Positions 26,301 through 41,300 of a stretch of 64,000 bases of DNA are shown piece after piece. The DNA lies in the NCBI RefSeq assembly GCF_000524195.1, contig NW_020170393.1, positions 186,001 through 250,000 on the forward strand, in the 5' to 3' direction. This stretch comes from Echinococcus granulosus. Lineage: Eukaryota; Platyhelminthes; Cestoda; Cyclophyllidea; Taeniidae. The first letter of the stretch is position 1, and each line of letters opens with the position of its first letter. The position numbers and the translations under genes are program-made. Under the pieces are notes generated by a model, which was given only the letters and a program-made list of their open reading frames with translations, did no database searches and was not told the origin of the DNA.

Positions 26301-29300
26301 TTACTGACTGGTGGTAAAAATAAGTGATTTTCGCAAATTTTCTACTTATTGCTGCACATTTTCACGGTTTTTTTACCCAAAAGCAGCTGACGATTAACGA
26401 CAGGCTAAAATATTACAGGTGAACAAATTTTTAGGTCGTATTTACAGATAATGCTGCTCCATGCTACTGTCTGCAAGCTAATTTGTACCTTCAACTTTAA
26501 GAAGAATGTGTTGGGAAGTGGTAAATTATGGGTTTTTATAGTAAAAACGTTTCCACCAACCCCTAGGATTCATTTACGAGACAGAGTCCCTCACCTCCTA
26601 CTTGGAACAGTTCAGTCACATCTACAAGTGTGACGTTGATGCCGAGTTGGAGGCCTTTCTTGGAGCAGAACCCTGTATGCACGAATTTCAGATGAAATTC
26701 TCTTACTTACAAAGTTTCGAGGAACAGATAGAGCGGGAACCCGACCACTACGTTGTCGGTGCCCTCTACGTTGGCCTGGATGATTTCAAGCGCAAAATTA
26801 GAATCACCCTCAATGCGCTAAAGAAGGCAAGTTGTACCTCTCCCCTCAAATCACATTCGAATTTCCTTCGAGATATTATTGGCCTGAGTTTTCTTAGGTT
26901 GTTGAAGGTATCCCAGTTACTTTTAGTTTGCAGAGTCCCAGATAGATACCTATTTAAAGACTTGTGCAGGTATTACGTTTTTGGACTTTTTAGGGAATTG
27001 TGATACTCTAACCATTGATTAACTTTACCCAGGACTTCAGATGTTTCATCCTGTTGACCTTTTGAATTATTTCAATTTTCTGCATTATACCTTATTGCAT
27101 AAAAATAACTTAGTAGGCTTTGTTTGCAGAATTATGTGCAAGCCTTCATCAGTGAATTCATCTCCCCACTGGATGAGATTCAAAACCAGATCGAGGAGTG
27201 GGACCGAAACCTCGCGAAGAAAATAACAAACCTCGACGACATCGCCTTCGTCATGGACACCCTGGCTGACATTCGAGAGAAGGACATCAAACAGGACATG
27301 ACGCTTCTACGGTGTGAAGTGAGTCATATATTCCGCGAACAAGTTGCTGCCCACTCACCCTTTTGGGTAAAATACGCTAACTTCCCTTGCCTCCTTCACT
27401 AAGGATGCGACAAACCTCATCTCCAAGTACAATATGCCATTCCCAAAGGAACTCTCAGACCGCGTGGAGTCGTGTCGATACGCCTACTTTCGGATCAAGG
27501 AGAAGGCGCTGCAAAAGCTTGACCACCTTCTCAGTATCCAAGCTGGGTATAGAGACGGTCTTCTGGAAAGCATTAAAGCTCTGAAAGAATTAGTTGAGGA
27601 ATTTGAGACGGACTATGACGAGGTGGGTTATCTTAGTCTAGTCGCAGTGCTAGTACTATGATTTAGAGGAAAGCGTGCCTGTATATATCAAGTGGTTAAT
27701 GCTATCTAGTGATCCTGACAGGCATCTATTAGACGATTGAGTCAAGTGGTTAACACCATACCTCGGGTGTTCCATTAGTTAGTAATTTGTGTTCACCATG
27801 GTTCGGCTCCTACTCTAGTCTATTCGCCTCTACGATTGTCAGTGCTTTAAAATACTGCAATTCACTGGCACTGAAATTGCCCAATGGTTGTTTTATGGGA
27901 CAGAATTCCACTTAGACTGTAAAACATGTTTAATTAAGATATTTGCATGAATGGAAATATTTACTTCCCCATAGAAAGGGCCAATGGTGCCAGGACTTCC
28001 ACCACAGATTGCACTAGATAGACAAATTCAATTTAAAAATCGACATGACAACCTAACACGCAAGATGTTGACAGCTCGTAAAGGGGAGGAGCTCTTCGGT
28101 CTGCCCATCACTGACTACTCACGTTTGGGAGGGATTGGCAAGGAGTTGGATCTTCTGCAGAGACTCTACGGGCTCTACAATGAGGTCAGTAAGACCGTCA
28201 GTGGCTATTATGACATCGTGTGGCGTGATGTCAATATGGAAAAAATCGCCGCCGATCTGGAGGAATTTCAGAGGAAGTAAGATAGTGCTTCCTTAACGTC
28301 TTTTCTCTATTAAGTAAAGCAACACGATAGGAAAATCTTTAGTAGCTTTGACTGCATTTTAACTTTGTAGCGCCATGTGTCCCGTAATTAAGACTCGTCT
28401 TGGTGCGTTAAAGTTAAATTCATATAACTAAGCAATACAGCTTGCAGGCTTTGTGATGATTTTGTTCATGCATCACCCAAATCTGCACCCGTTCCAATTT
28501 AGTAGGTCAGTGTACACATTCCTTTGACTCTTCTCAGCTAACTGTTTGTGTCAGTTTTCTGATTGCGTTTCAGCAACTAAGCTACTCCTAAAGGCCAAAA
28601 CATATAGTAGCAGTAAGAGAGAGTTGGAGAATGTGGGAACTGTTGTGCAGTAAACCGACATCCGCCTATTATTATGGATTATTAAAACGAGTAAACAAAC
28701 AGTAGTCAATTATGTCTGTAGTTAGTCACTCAGAGGAAAATCCACTTTTTGTCCTACTTCAGATGCAAGCGCTTGCCGAAGGCTCTTAAAAGTTGGCCAG
28801 CCTACACAGACTTGGAGAAGACCATAAACGACTTTAACGAGAAGGTGCCACTGCTGGAGATGATGACCAACAAGGCGATGAAGCCGCGTCACTGGCAGCG
28901 ATTGGCAGCTCTCACCAATTACAACTTTGATGTGGAGTCGGAGAGCTTCATGTTGAAGACCATGTTGGACGCTCCACTGCTGGAATCGAAGGATGATGTA
29001 GAGGACATCTGCATCTCCGCGGTGCGCGAGAAGGATATTGAAGCAAAACTCTCCGGCGTTATCGTGGATTGGACCCACCAGGAGCTGAAACTCGCGTCTT
29101 TTAAGGCGCGCGGTGAACTGCTTTTAAAGGGGGACCGAGTGTCTGAAATCGTTCCGATGCTTGAAGACTCTCTCATGATTCTTGGATCGCTAATGAGTAA
29201 CAGGTTTGCTTAATCTTTTAATCGGGTTGTTAAAGAGCCTCCATGTAGGTCAATGTATGGTACTCAAAAGATAGAATTAATAAATTTTTAAAATTTTGTG

Positions 29301-32300
29301 ACAGTGTCCAATTAGATAGTATAGCCTAATAGTATTATATAGTACTTGATTCGGTTTTTTACTGCTCTACTTTTCCTGAGCAGATGATAACATATGCCAG
29401 AGATTATTCATTAACACCTCCGCATATTAAATAGAATTTATGGTGCGAAATACCGCCAAATTTTCCAACTTTAAGCCTTTTTATTGACGAAAATGGCTTA
29501 GGAATTAATGCTTGTGCGCATAGGGCTAAGGCATCGGAATTCACAGTGAGTCATGTGTAAACCACAGCACAGTCATTTGTAAGGGTTTGCTTGCTTTCTT
29601 ATCTGTTAGTCTCTCGATGCAAGTAATAGAGAGCAATCCATTATGAGTCAAAATGGGGTTTTCCATATTAAAAAGGGTCCTAATTATTAATGTCATAGAA
29701 TATAAAAATGGTCACTTTGAATGTTAGCTGGTACATTTAAGTTGTCCTCCGTTTTTCTCCTACGTCCTGATCACTGGATCAGCTAAGAAATAAGAAATGA
29801 AATGGTTATTTTGGAGGATTAATAACAAGTGGCGTTCAAGAATTCATACCTCTAAAGAACCTATTCTCTCCTCCTCCAGATACAACGTGCCATTCAGGAA
29901 GCCTATTCAGGAGTGGGTGCAAAAGCTCAGCGTTACCAGTGAGGTGCTAGAAAATTGGATGCGAGTCCAGAACCTTTGGGTGTACCTAGAAGCAGTGTTT
30001 GTTGGTGGCGATATCGCAAAGCAGCTGCCACAGGAGGCGAAGCGCTTCCAGACTGTTGACAAGGCTTGGGTGAAGGTGATGGACCGGGCGCGTGACAACC
30101 CCAACGTCGTCGCTTGCTGTGCCGGCGATGGCTCATTGACGGAGATACTGCCGCGCCTACTGAATCAACTGGAGGTCTGTCAGAAGTCACTCTCGGGCTA
30201 TTTGGAGAAGAAGCGCCTGAAGTTTCCACGCTTTTTCTTCGTCTCCGATCCAGTGTTGCTGGAGATCCTCGGTCAGGCCTCCGATCCCACAGCTATTCAG
30301 CCCCACCTGCTAGCCATCTTTGACAATACCAAGAGTGTCCTCTTCTCAGAGAAGGCTCCCGATATCCTAGCAGCATTTTCAAGTGAAGGCGAACGTTTAG
30401 ATGTAAGTAACAATGTGGCGTTTTGGGTAGGCCAACGCAAGACAATTCTATCTGGTAGCACTTAGCAAATCAAAATCACTTCAATTAACTTGAAAAGCTT
30501 GTTTAACTGGCAAGTTTATAATTTTGTGTTTCCAAGTGTTTCAGTAGTTGTCTGTTAAGAGGCTTAAATGAAGTTCGGTATTTCTAAATTTAAACATCTT
30601 CTTGTCGTGGAATGGCTACGATAACAGACCAGAAACCACACAAATAGCGTTTGACGTAACGGGCTCAGGGTAGAAGAATGTGAGAAGTTTTAGTATACCA
30701 AATTATTCCCCCTACGAAAATGACGCTACTTAAAGTACTCTATAATATTTTTCGCGTGCAAATCGTCTATTTAACTGTTTTTGATGTTTTATTCGCTAGT
30801 TTGTAGAATCAAATTCATCAAATTCATTAACGTCAAGAAATCCGGTGAATGGTGTGGCGTAAAACACTATACAGTGCTACCTTATTTCTTTTCCGATATA
30901 AAAACGCATTGTAGCTGAATTCACATTCTTACACCGTCGGGGTTCTTGACTGCAGACATTCTTCTCGCGTTGCAGATGTTCGCCCCGGTAAAATGTGAGG
31001 GTCAGGTGGAGAGTTGGTTGAATACCCTCCTTATTACCAGTCGCCTATCACTTCACCTCAGTATCCAAAAAGCCAGTTTTCTGATCATGGATCCCTCCTG
31101 TGAACTCATTGAGTTTTTCACTGCCCAACTGGCACAGATAGGTATAATAGGTCTGCAGATTATTTGGACCATGGACGCTACAGAAGCACTCAAGGAAGCT
31201 AAGGTGGAACCGAAAGCCATGACTAAGACGAATAAGCACTTTCTGGACGTCCTCAATCTCCTCATAAACGAAACTACAAAGGACCTGAACTCGCTGCAGA
31301 GAACCAAGTTTGAGACTCTTATCACTATCATGGTTCATCAGAGAGATATCTTCGACGACTTGGCAAGTGGACAGATCCACATCATATTTACTTATTCTTA
31401 CGTATTACCTAACTACCTGCAACAATTCTATGAGTATTTAGTATGCAGTTTAAGTTGTGTTATTTTTAACTGAAGTATGCATAAAACACTAATTTCATCT
31501 GAGGGTATTCATTAAAAAATGTCGGATGATTATAAACAGATGGATGATTTGCAAATGATACCACAGATTTTAATTTCAGTCAATGTTGAGGACTCATTCA
31601 TTCAGTAAGAAAGACGCAGTATAATGAAATTTATTCATGATAGCCTTCTTAATAGACTACTGGATACAGATCAGTGAGGCATTTGTCATGAGGCTGTTCA
31701 AAGGCGGCAACGCTTCATTGAACTACTAGCGATGCTAATCTGAAATATCTAGTTGGAATTGCATACCTGCTGGAGGTTTTAGACTCGCTTGCATAATCGA
31801 ATAATAGTAAGACTGCAAGGTGTCTCGGCTAATGATTGATGACCGAATGATTGAATTTAGGTCAAGCAAGGTATCAAATCACCCGACGACTTTGAATGGA
31901 CCAAGCAGACTCGTACCTACTTCAACGAAGAAGTGGACGCCTGTGTCGTTTCGATTACTGACGTCGACTTTGCCTACCAAAACGAGTTTCTCGGTTGCAC
32001 TGAGCGGCTGGTTATCACTCCTCTCACAGATCGGTGCTACATCACTCTCAGCCAGGCCCTCAGCATGCACCTGGGCGGTGCGCCGGCAGGTCCTGCAGGC
32101 ACGGGTAAGACGGAGACCACCAAGGTGAGGCGCTTTTTCTTCCATTTACCGCCAGCAATGGCCCCTTTCGTGAATGCGGATGTATTATTTTCTTTTTTTA
32201 CCCACCTCCGCAAAGGACATGGGGCGATGCCTGGGCAAGTATGTGGTTGTCTTCAACTGTTCTGATCAAATGGACTTCCGTGGTCTGGGTCGTATTTACA

Positions 32301-35300
32301 AGGGTTTGGCTCAGTCTGGCTCATGGGGTTGCTTTGATGAGTTCAATCGAATTGAGCTGCCTGTATTGTCAGTAGCCGCTCAGCAGATCGCCATTGTTCT
32401 CAGTGCCAAACGAGACGGTATGAGTAGCTTCATCTTTACAGATGGTGACGAGGTATCTCTGGATCCCGAGTTCGGTATCTTCTTGACCATGGTATACACT
32501 TCTTCTTTTCCATTTCACTCTTCTTAGCATCTGCTTTATCCAATAACGCATATATTTACCTCTGATAGAATCCAGGGTATGCCGGGCGCCAAGAGCTGCC
32601 AGAAAACTTAAAAATCAACTTTCGCAGTGTAGCTATGATGGTGCCTGATCGCCAAATCATTATTCGTGTTAAACTAGCTGCCTGTGGTTTTGTGGATAAC
32701 ATTATTCTCGCACGAAAGTTCTTTGTGCTTTACAAACTCTGTGAGGAGCAACTAACCAAGCAGGTCAGTGGATCTCCGATGAAAGTACTAGGTTGGCATC
32801 TTTTCACCGACATTATTTCATGATCTATTGCTTAGATAGAGTTGTGATTTTGATGTTGTCTTATTAAATAATCTATTTAAAAGTTCATTTTGGTTCCTGC
32901 TACATAATTTTTGTAACAGCATTCTTAGTCTCTGAATTAGGCTGAAGGATTACAGAGCACAGGAATTGTTTATTTCACCGAGTTTATTAAATGTTTGTCC
33001 TAAAAAGTTCTAGCCACAACATTTTAAAATCCTAATTAATCTATGTGCCCTCAAACTGAGGAATCTACCATTTGTATATCATGGCACGGAATTCTAAATT
33101 GGATGGTCAAAAACCCCATTCTTGAAAATACTACTTAAAGAAGCTGGATAGTTTTGGGTTCAGAAGACTTGAAAAACCTCTGTTGTTTTTATAGATTATT
33201 GTGCTTTCTAGTTATTTTCCGATTATAACACTAGCTGAGTCTTATCGAATATACGTATGCCTCAAGGTGCACTACGACTTTGGTTTGCGGAACATCCTCT
33301 CGGTGTTGCGCACGTTGGGTTCAGCACGTCGCAAGAACCCGAAGGATAGTGAGGATCGCACGGTGATGAGGGGACTGCGTGATATGAATCTCTCAAAGTT
33401 GGTAGACCAGGACGAGCCGCTCTTCAACTCCCTTATCGATGACCTCTTCCCTGGGACTATCCTCGAGAAGGCCACTTACCCTGAGCTCCAGAGAGCCATT
33501 GAAAATGCCACCTCGCAGTTCAACCTCATCAACCACCCTGCCTGGAACCTTAAAGTCGTTCAGGTAACTTCTCAATCCTGGTAGTCATTTCTCCTCCGAT
33601 GAAACATTTCAACTCACTGTATGTTGATCGAACTGGGTGAGTAGGACTGATGCGACATGGCGCTCTACTCTTGACGACATATAAGTGGAATGATTAGAAT
33701 AATAGACACCTGACCTTGAGCTGGATTCCTCTGTAATGCTGCGCGAAGTTTAAACCAACGGTCGCAGCAAGTTACTCCAACGTTAAAGAAAATTTATTAT
33801 CAAAGTACAGAAGGGCTGCAAACGCATGTGCACAATTGGAACATCAGTCCTCAAAAGCGATTGTACCAATCATAAAGACCAAAGATCCCTTGTAGGTAAA
33901 GGTTCAGTCAAAGAGCTATGAAGGCACTTCATAGTCCTTTCCTTTTAAGCGTTTTCGCTGGCGCTTTCAGTAGTTACCCCTTCATATTGACTATCGTAAT
34001 GTAGTTGATGAATTAAAAACTGCAAACAAGCCAGGCATAGTAGTTATTTAGTTTTCAGAGAGGCGGGAGAAAGTTGGTCGCAGCGTCGGTATTTCACCTC
34101 GCCAACTGCACTGCATTTACGGGTTTGTCCTTTTTTAAACTGCTTTGGAAGAGATGTGTTGGTTGACTTTCTACTGCTCAAGACCAGTCCATACCTTAGG
34201 ACGGCTGTATTGAATATGCCAATTGCTAATCGTAGGAGCATTTGTCCAAAAGTAGAGCCACTAAATGCTGAACCTGATTCAAAGTATTTTGGCAGAACTA
34301 ACACGTCACCACTTTGCCGAGATTTCAATACTTTTGGTCTATATGGGTTTCATTCAGCTGCTGAGGGCAACTGAGGTATCATCTACCTGTGAATTTTACG
34401 TATCTTTGTGTGAGTTTTGTGGAGTGCCCATAATGTTAACACTTGAATTGTAGCTCTATGAGACGCAGAATGTGCGTCACGGAATGATGGCCCTGGGACC
34501 CTCGGGAGCTGGTAAGACGGCCTGCATTAGAACTCTGATGGCGGCCATGACGGAGTTCTGGGAGCCGCATCGAGAGATGCGCATGAATCCCAAAGCCATC
34601 ACTGCGCCCGAAATGTTCGGTCGGTTGGATGTCTCGACCAATGACTGGACTGACGGTATCTTCTCTACCCTCTGGCGTCGGACGCTGAAGAAGAAGCCCA
34701 ACGAGCACATTTGGCTTATCTTGGATGGACCTGTAGACGCTATTTGGATAGAAAATCTCAATTCCGTATTAGACGACAACAAGACTTTGACTCTAGCCAA
34801 TGGAGATCGTATTCCCATGGCACCTAACACCAAAATTCTCTTTGAGGTGCACAATATTGATAATGCTTCTCCTGCCACTGTTTCTCGCAATGGGATGGTT
34901 TTCATGTCAAGTTCTGTGCTGGAATGGGATCCGATATCGAAGGTAGAGTCACCTTATTAAATTGGCTACTCTCACTGTTATGCATTACCTTATTTTTTTG
35001 AATGACTGTGCTTCGTTTCCTCAGGCCCGACTGAATTATAGGCCGGACAACGAGAGGAGAAAGTTTCACGAACTCTTTCAAAACTCCTTCCCACAAAGCT
35101 ATAGGTTTGTCTCACAGACCCTTGCTATAAAAATGCCGTACCTGGAAGCCTTCTTCGTACATCAGCTCTGCACACTCCTGGATGGGTTGCTTGTTCTTGA
35201 AAACCAAGTGTGTTGAATATATGTTTGATCTATCAATTGAGTGTATTTGGGGATTGATGCGTGTTTTCTATCCTTGTAGCAAGGCAACACGGATAAATAC

Positions 35301-38300
35301 TTGGAGCGTATCTACATTTTTGCTCTTATGTGGTCTATTGGAGCTTTGATAGAGTTGGATGATCGAGCCCGTCTGGAGAAGTTCTGGAGAACGGAACTCA
35401 GTGTAAAACTCGATCTTCCATCTGTTGATGACTCGAAATCTGAGACTATTTTCGAGTACTTTGTTGGTCCCAATGGTACTTCCTTATTATTCACTTTATA
35501 TCAGTATAAATGTAGGGGAAGCGTCGACTTAATCAGTTCATTTGTTTGAAAGGTGAATGGGTTCACTGGTCATCTCGTATCGATGAGTACATCTATCCAA
35601 CTGACAAGGATCCTGAATTCTCCAGTATTTTGGTGCCAAACGTGGATAATATCCGAACGGATTACCTCATCCGACTTGTAGGCAAACAGGAGAAGGCTGT
35701 CCTTCTAACTGGCGAGCAGGGGACAGCGAAAACAGTCATGCTCTCAAAATACATGGCCAGTTTTCCCATTGACGCATACACCTTTAAATCTTTGAACTTC
35801 TCGTCAGCCACTACACCAGGACTTTTTCAGGTGCATTATTTTCAAAATTTGTGGTTCTATTTATTCGTGTGTATTTGATTATCACTACCACTACTTATTT
35901 CAGAGAACCATGGAGAGTTTTGTTGAGAAGCGCGTAGGCACAACGTTCGGTCCGCCAGCAGGGAAGAAAATGATTCTCTTTGTAGATGATATCAGCATGC
36001 CCATGATCAACGATTGGGGTGATCAAGTGGCGAACGAGATTGTTCGTCAAACTATGGAAATGAGGGGTTTCTACAGCCTAGACAAACCAGGCGAATTCAC
36101 AAACATTGTCGACGTTCAAGTAGGTGGATTGGTGGAGCTCTCTTATCATAGTTTCTTTTTTAAGCTATTATCAATCTCCTGTCTCAATAACTTTAGTTCC
36201 TCGCAGCTATGATTCACCCTGGTGGTGGACGTAACGACATCCCAGAACGTCTGAAGCGCCAGTTCGCCTGTTTCAATTGCACTCTTCCAAGTAACAACTC
36301 CATTGACAAGATCTTCAGTACAATTGGTTTGGGCCACTACTGTCAGGCGCGTGGATTCACTGAGGAAGTGATAAACATGGTGCGAGATCTGGTCCCATTT
36401 GTGCGGAGGGTTTGGCAACAAACCAAAACCAAGATGCTCCCTACGCCAGCCAAATTTCACTATATATTTAACCTGCGTGATCTCAGTCGAATATGGCAAG
36501 GCATTATCTATGGCACTAGCGAAGTGAGTATCCCTAATTTTGTTACGCAAGGCGAATTGCATTAAGAAAAATTTTTAGCTGTCAAGCAAGTCTAGGGTAT
36601 TCGTTAAGTACTTACAACGACAGTTAGTATATCCATCCATCAGCCGATTATTTTGCCTTTTCACTGTTTCTTTTAATGGGTAAACGTCTACCTATTTACT
36701 CATTTAGAAACTCATCCATCCTTTTTAGGTGTTTACTACACCAGACCTGCTCATAAAACTGTGCAAGCACGAGATGACTCGAGTCATCGCAGATCGTTTC
36801 ATTGATCCGGCAGATCTGATATGGTTTGACAGAAACTTTAACCGCACCCTGGAGGATATGATGGGCGAGGAGGTGGCCTCTAGTGCACAAGATGAGGTCT
36901 TTTTCGTTGACTTTATGAGGTGAGTTTAATATGCTCTCCATAATGTGTAAAGAGTAGTACGATAAAGTCAACGCTGTTTCGAATGGCACAGCTTAGCATA
37001 AGGTGTTGGTTTAACCGAAGTGAGTAGGGGCTGACCCTCCCACTAATACGCATTCAATAGCGGGTACTTGTATTCTGGATGCAGGAAACTTTTGCACTGG
37101 TAATGTAAAGTAATTCCTCAAAATGATATCTTGTCAATGTGTCATTCAATAGGCTTACTCGAGTATTTCGCATCACTTGTAAGAAAGAATTATTGAAGGT
37201 ACTAACTTCTGACAGATTAGTTGGTGTACTATTTGGCACATTTTCCCAAAATCTCTGCGCTCATTTGATGTAATACTTACCCTTCCACATTAAAATGGCT
37301 CGAGTTTTCACTTTGTGATCAAAAATTTGACTCGACTAAATTTAATAGGGACTATTCATGCCTCCATCTAGGCCTCTGTTCCCAATTTTACGTGTACTTG
37401 CTAATATTTAAGGGTTGTTCGATATGAAATTTAGTATTTTTTCAAAAAATAGCATATTTCTTAAGACTTAAACCACTACCCAACAAGTTTTTTTTTTCAG
37501 GAAATATATTAAATTGAAGTAGATACGTAACTTGTTAGCATTCAAGAAACTGGAATCTTTAGGATGGTTGTGGGGATGGATCTATATTAGCTAAGTATGC
37601 ATAATCATTTGATGAAAGATGATATCTCACCTACTTTATTCACCCAAAATTTTTAGAGATCCACCAGAGGCGACAGGAGAGGAAGGTGAAGACTTCGATT
37701 TCTCTGCTCCAAAGGTTTATGAACCCGTAAGTCGCTTAGTAATCTTCGAAGCTTCGAATGAATCTATTGTAAGGGTAACTTACAAGTTAGCATTGGAGTC
37801 TCTCTAATATAGGTTAGACACCAACAACAAGATCTTTAAGTCTCTTAAATAGGTTTTTTACACCTACTATTAGCCGCGTTTTAAAGTGGCGTTTCAGGGT
37901 CCTTAAGTAGACGTACTTTGGTTTCATTCAGCATTTAGTTATACACTTGCCTACCTCTTCGTTAGATTTTTGAGCTGGGAGTTCTAGTGGATCGTCTCAA
38001 CAACTTCCTGAGAGAGCGCAACGAGTCTGTGCGTGGAGCGCCGCTGGATATTGTCTTCTTCAGAGATGCAGTGATTCACTTGGTGAAGGTGTCGAGAGTC
38101 ATCCGAACACCCCGTGGAAACTGTCTCCTGGTGGGTGTTGGTGGTTCTGGTAAGCGATCCGTTACGCGACTTGCAACTTACATCGCCGACTATGCCGACT
38201 TCAGCATTGTCCTTACAAGGTATGTCTCATGATTACTCCGTGTAACTGTTTAGATTGGCTTAAATTTACTAGGGATTTCCATACATAATTCACACGTTGC

Positions 38301-41300
38301 TTTTGGTAGATCCTACAACGTGAATGATTTCTTGGATGATTTGAGAACTCTTTATCGTAAAGCCGGTCAGGAAGGCAAGGGAGCCACATTTGTCTTCACA
38401 GATTCAGATGTGAAGGAGGAGGCTTTTCTCGAGTATATGAATAATATGCTCACTTCAGGGATGGTGAGTTTTCTACAAACACTGCCAAATCGGCACCATT
38501 ACCATCAAGATCTGAACGCTTGCAATATCGTCTCTTCACACAGGTCTCAGGTCTCTTTAGTCGAGATGATATTGACGACATCCTGAACGCCCTTATCCCT
38601 GTAATGAAAAGGGAGTTTCCTCGTCGTCCGCCGGATATTGAAACTCTCAATGAGTACTTTCTTCAGCGCATTCGTAAGAACCTCCACATTTGTCTTTGCT
38701 TTTCACCCATCGGCAAGCGGTTCCGCACCTGGGCGCTCTACTTCCCTGGTCTTATCTCGGGCTGTACTATCGACTGGCTGCATAAGTGGCCCAAAGACGC
38801 TCTGTTGGCGGTAGCAAAGCAGTACATGGGCAATTTCAACATTGAAAGCTCGGCCTCGGTGAAAGAGAGAGTCATTGATCTGGTCGCCACCGTTCATGAT
38901 GGCGTCGCTATCAAGTGCGAGCAGTACTTTGAGCGCTACCGCCGCACTGCCCATGTGACACCCAAGTCGTACATATCTTTCCTTAGTGGTTACAGCAAGG
39001 TATATGGCCAACAACTCGCCAACATACAGTCTCTTATCAATAGGCTATCATCCGGTCTGCAAAAACTTGACGAAGCCCAAGAGTCGATTGCTAAGTTGAG
39101 TGTAGAACTGGTTGAGAAGAAGAAGGAACTTCAGATAGCTAACGCTGAAGCAGAAGTCGTGCTATCGGACGTGATGCAGCAGACTCAAGCTGCTGAGCAA
39201 GTGAAAAATAAAGTGCTGGTTGTAAAAAATAAATGCGAAACAATTGTTAGTAGCATTGCAGCAGAGAAGTTAGTAGCGGAAGGGAAGTTGGAAGCTGCCA
39301 AACCAGCTTTGGAAGAGGCTGAGGCGGCACTAAATACCATAAAGCCTGGCGATATCGCCACTGTAAGGAAACTAGCCAAGCCGCCTCACCTTATCATGCG
39401 CATCATGGACTGCGTACTCCTCCTATTCCAACGTCCTCTCCTTCCGTTCCAAGAGGATCCCGACCGTCGTGGCTGCATGAAACCCTCTTGGAATGATTCG
39501 CTCAAACTTATGGCGAACACCAACTTCCTCCAGAACCTTCTGAACTTTCCCCGGGACTACATTACAGAAGAGACAGTTGATTTGATGGAACCATACTTTA
39601 TGGCCGAAGATTATAATCTGGAGACTGCAAAAAAGGTGTGCGGAAACGTTGCAGGTCTGTGTGCCTGGACAACAGCAATGGAAAAGTTTTATTGGATTAA
39701 TAAAGAAGTCATCCCTCTGAAGGACAATTTAGCCAAACAGGAAATAAAATTGAATGCTGCCAAGATTGACCTAGCCAAAGCGGAAGCAGTTTTGGAGGAG
39801 AAGGAGAGGCAGCTGTCGATTGTGCGCGCTCTCTTTGAGAAGGCGATGCTGAGAAAGAAAGAGCTGGCAGAGGATGCGGAGGCTTGCCAGAAGCGCATAG
39901 CTACAGCCACCACTCTAATCGATGGACTGTCAGGCGAGAAAGTGCGATGGACGGAGGAAACCCGCACACTCGGGGACCAGGTCATTCGTCTCGTAGGGGA
40001 TGTTCTCATGGCCACTGCGTTTCTGTCATACTGTGGGTGTTTCAACCAGGACTTTAGAAATCGAATAATCAACTCATGGGTAAAGAGTCTTATGAAAATG
40101 AAGATTCCTCACACCCACAACCTTGACCTCATCAACATGCTGACTGAAGGTCCAACGGTAAGAACCCTTGATCAGCTTCCATCTACTTAGATTCTATGTA
40201 CCAATATATGTCCCAGAATACCAACCTAAATAAACCTACTAGTTTGATATGGTTGACTGTATTTACTGTCGTTGTCTTGTTGGCTAATAGGCTGAAATTG
40301 GAGGAACTGTCAATCGAGTTGTTTTTTAACAAATTCAGAAGTAAGAATCGGTTGTTTATTTCAGATCGCTGAATGGAACTTGGAGGGCCTTCCAAGTGAC
40401 GATTTATCAGTTCAAAATGCGATTATCGTCACTCAGGCCTCGAGATATCCTCTACTGATTGACCCACAGAGTCAGGGTAAGAACTGGATCATAAAGCACG
40501 AGGCTGCCCACAACATGCTGGTGAGTTGAGATTGCATCTCACTTGACCTACAAAGTATCCCAATTGAGCGCTCATTTCCCCACTAATTTTTGCTTTAGGT
40601 GACTACACTTGAACACCGGTACTTTAGAACGCATTTAGAGGACTCCCTATCACAGGGACGCCCACTTCTCATAGAGAATATTGGTGTGGATTTAGATCCC
40701 GTCCTTGATAACATCTTTGACAAGAATTTCCTCAAGTCTGGTACCGGCTTGAAGGTCAAGGTGGGAGATAAGGAGGTAGAGATAAGCCCGGGTTTTACTC
40801 TCTACATCACCACAAAGCTGCCTAATCCAGCCTACAGCCCTGAGATATTTGCTCGAACGTCGTTAATCGACTTCACCGTCACAAGCAAAGGTCTTGAGGA
40901 TCAGCTACTAGCTCGTGTCATTCAAACAGAAAAGGAGGTAACATAGAGGAAGTCACTCTTCCCCAGCTTCACTTTTATTTCCTTTTCCTCTTATCTTTTC
41001 GCTACTCCCTCGGCTCTTTCTTCCCAAGGAACTGGAACAGATGCGAATAAATTTGATCGCTCAGATGACGGCGAACAAGAGACGCATCCTTGATCTAGAG
41101 GACAACTTGTTGATGCGATTAGCGAGCACCGAGGGCTCCCTGGTGGATGATCAGGGTCTGGTGGACGTACTTCAGACCACCAAGTCGACCTCTATTGAGG
41201 TTGCAGAGCAGATCGCACTGGCGCAGGAGACGGAGACCGAAATAACTGCTGCTCGAGAGGAATATCGTCCAGTAGCCGCGCGCGGTTCCCTCCTCTACTT

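Noticed and set aside
30000..30229. Minus-strand open frames opposite the dynein linker exon
   Set aside because: They are antisense to a highly conserved dynein exon and have no independent support.
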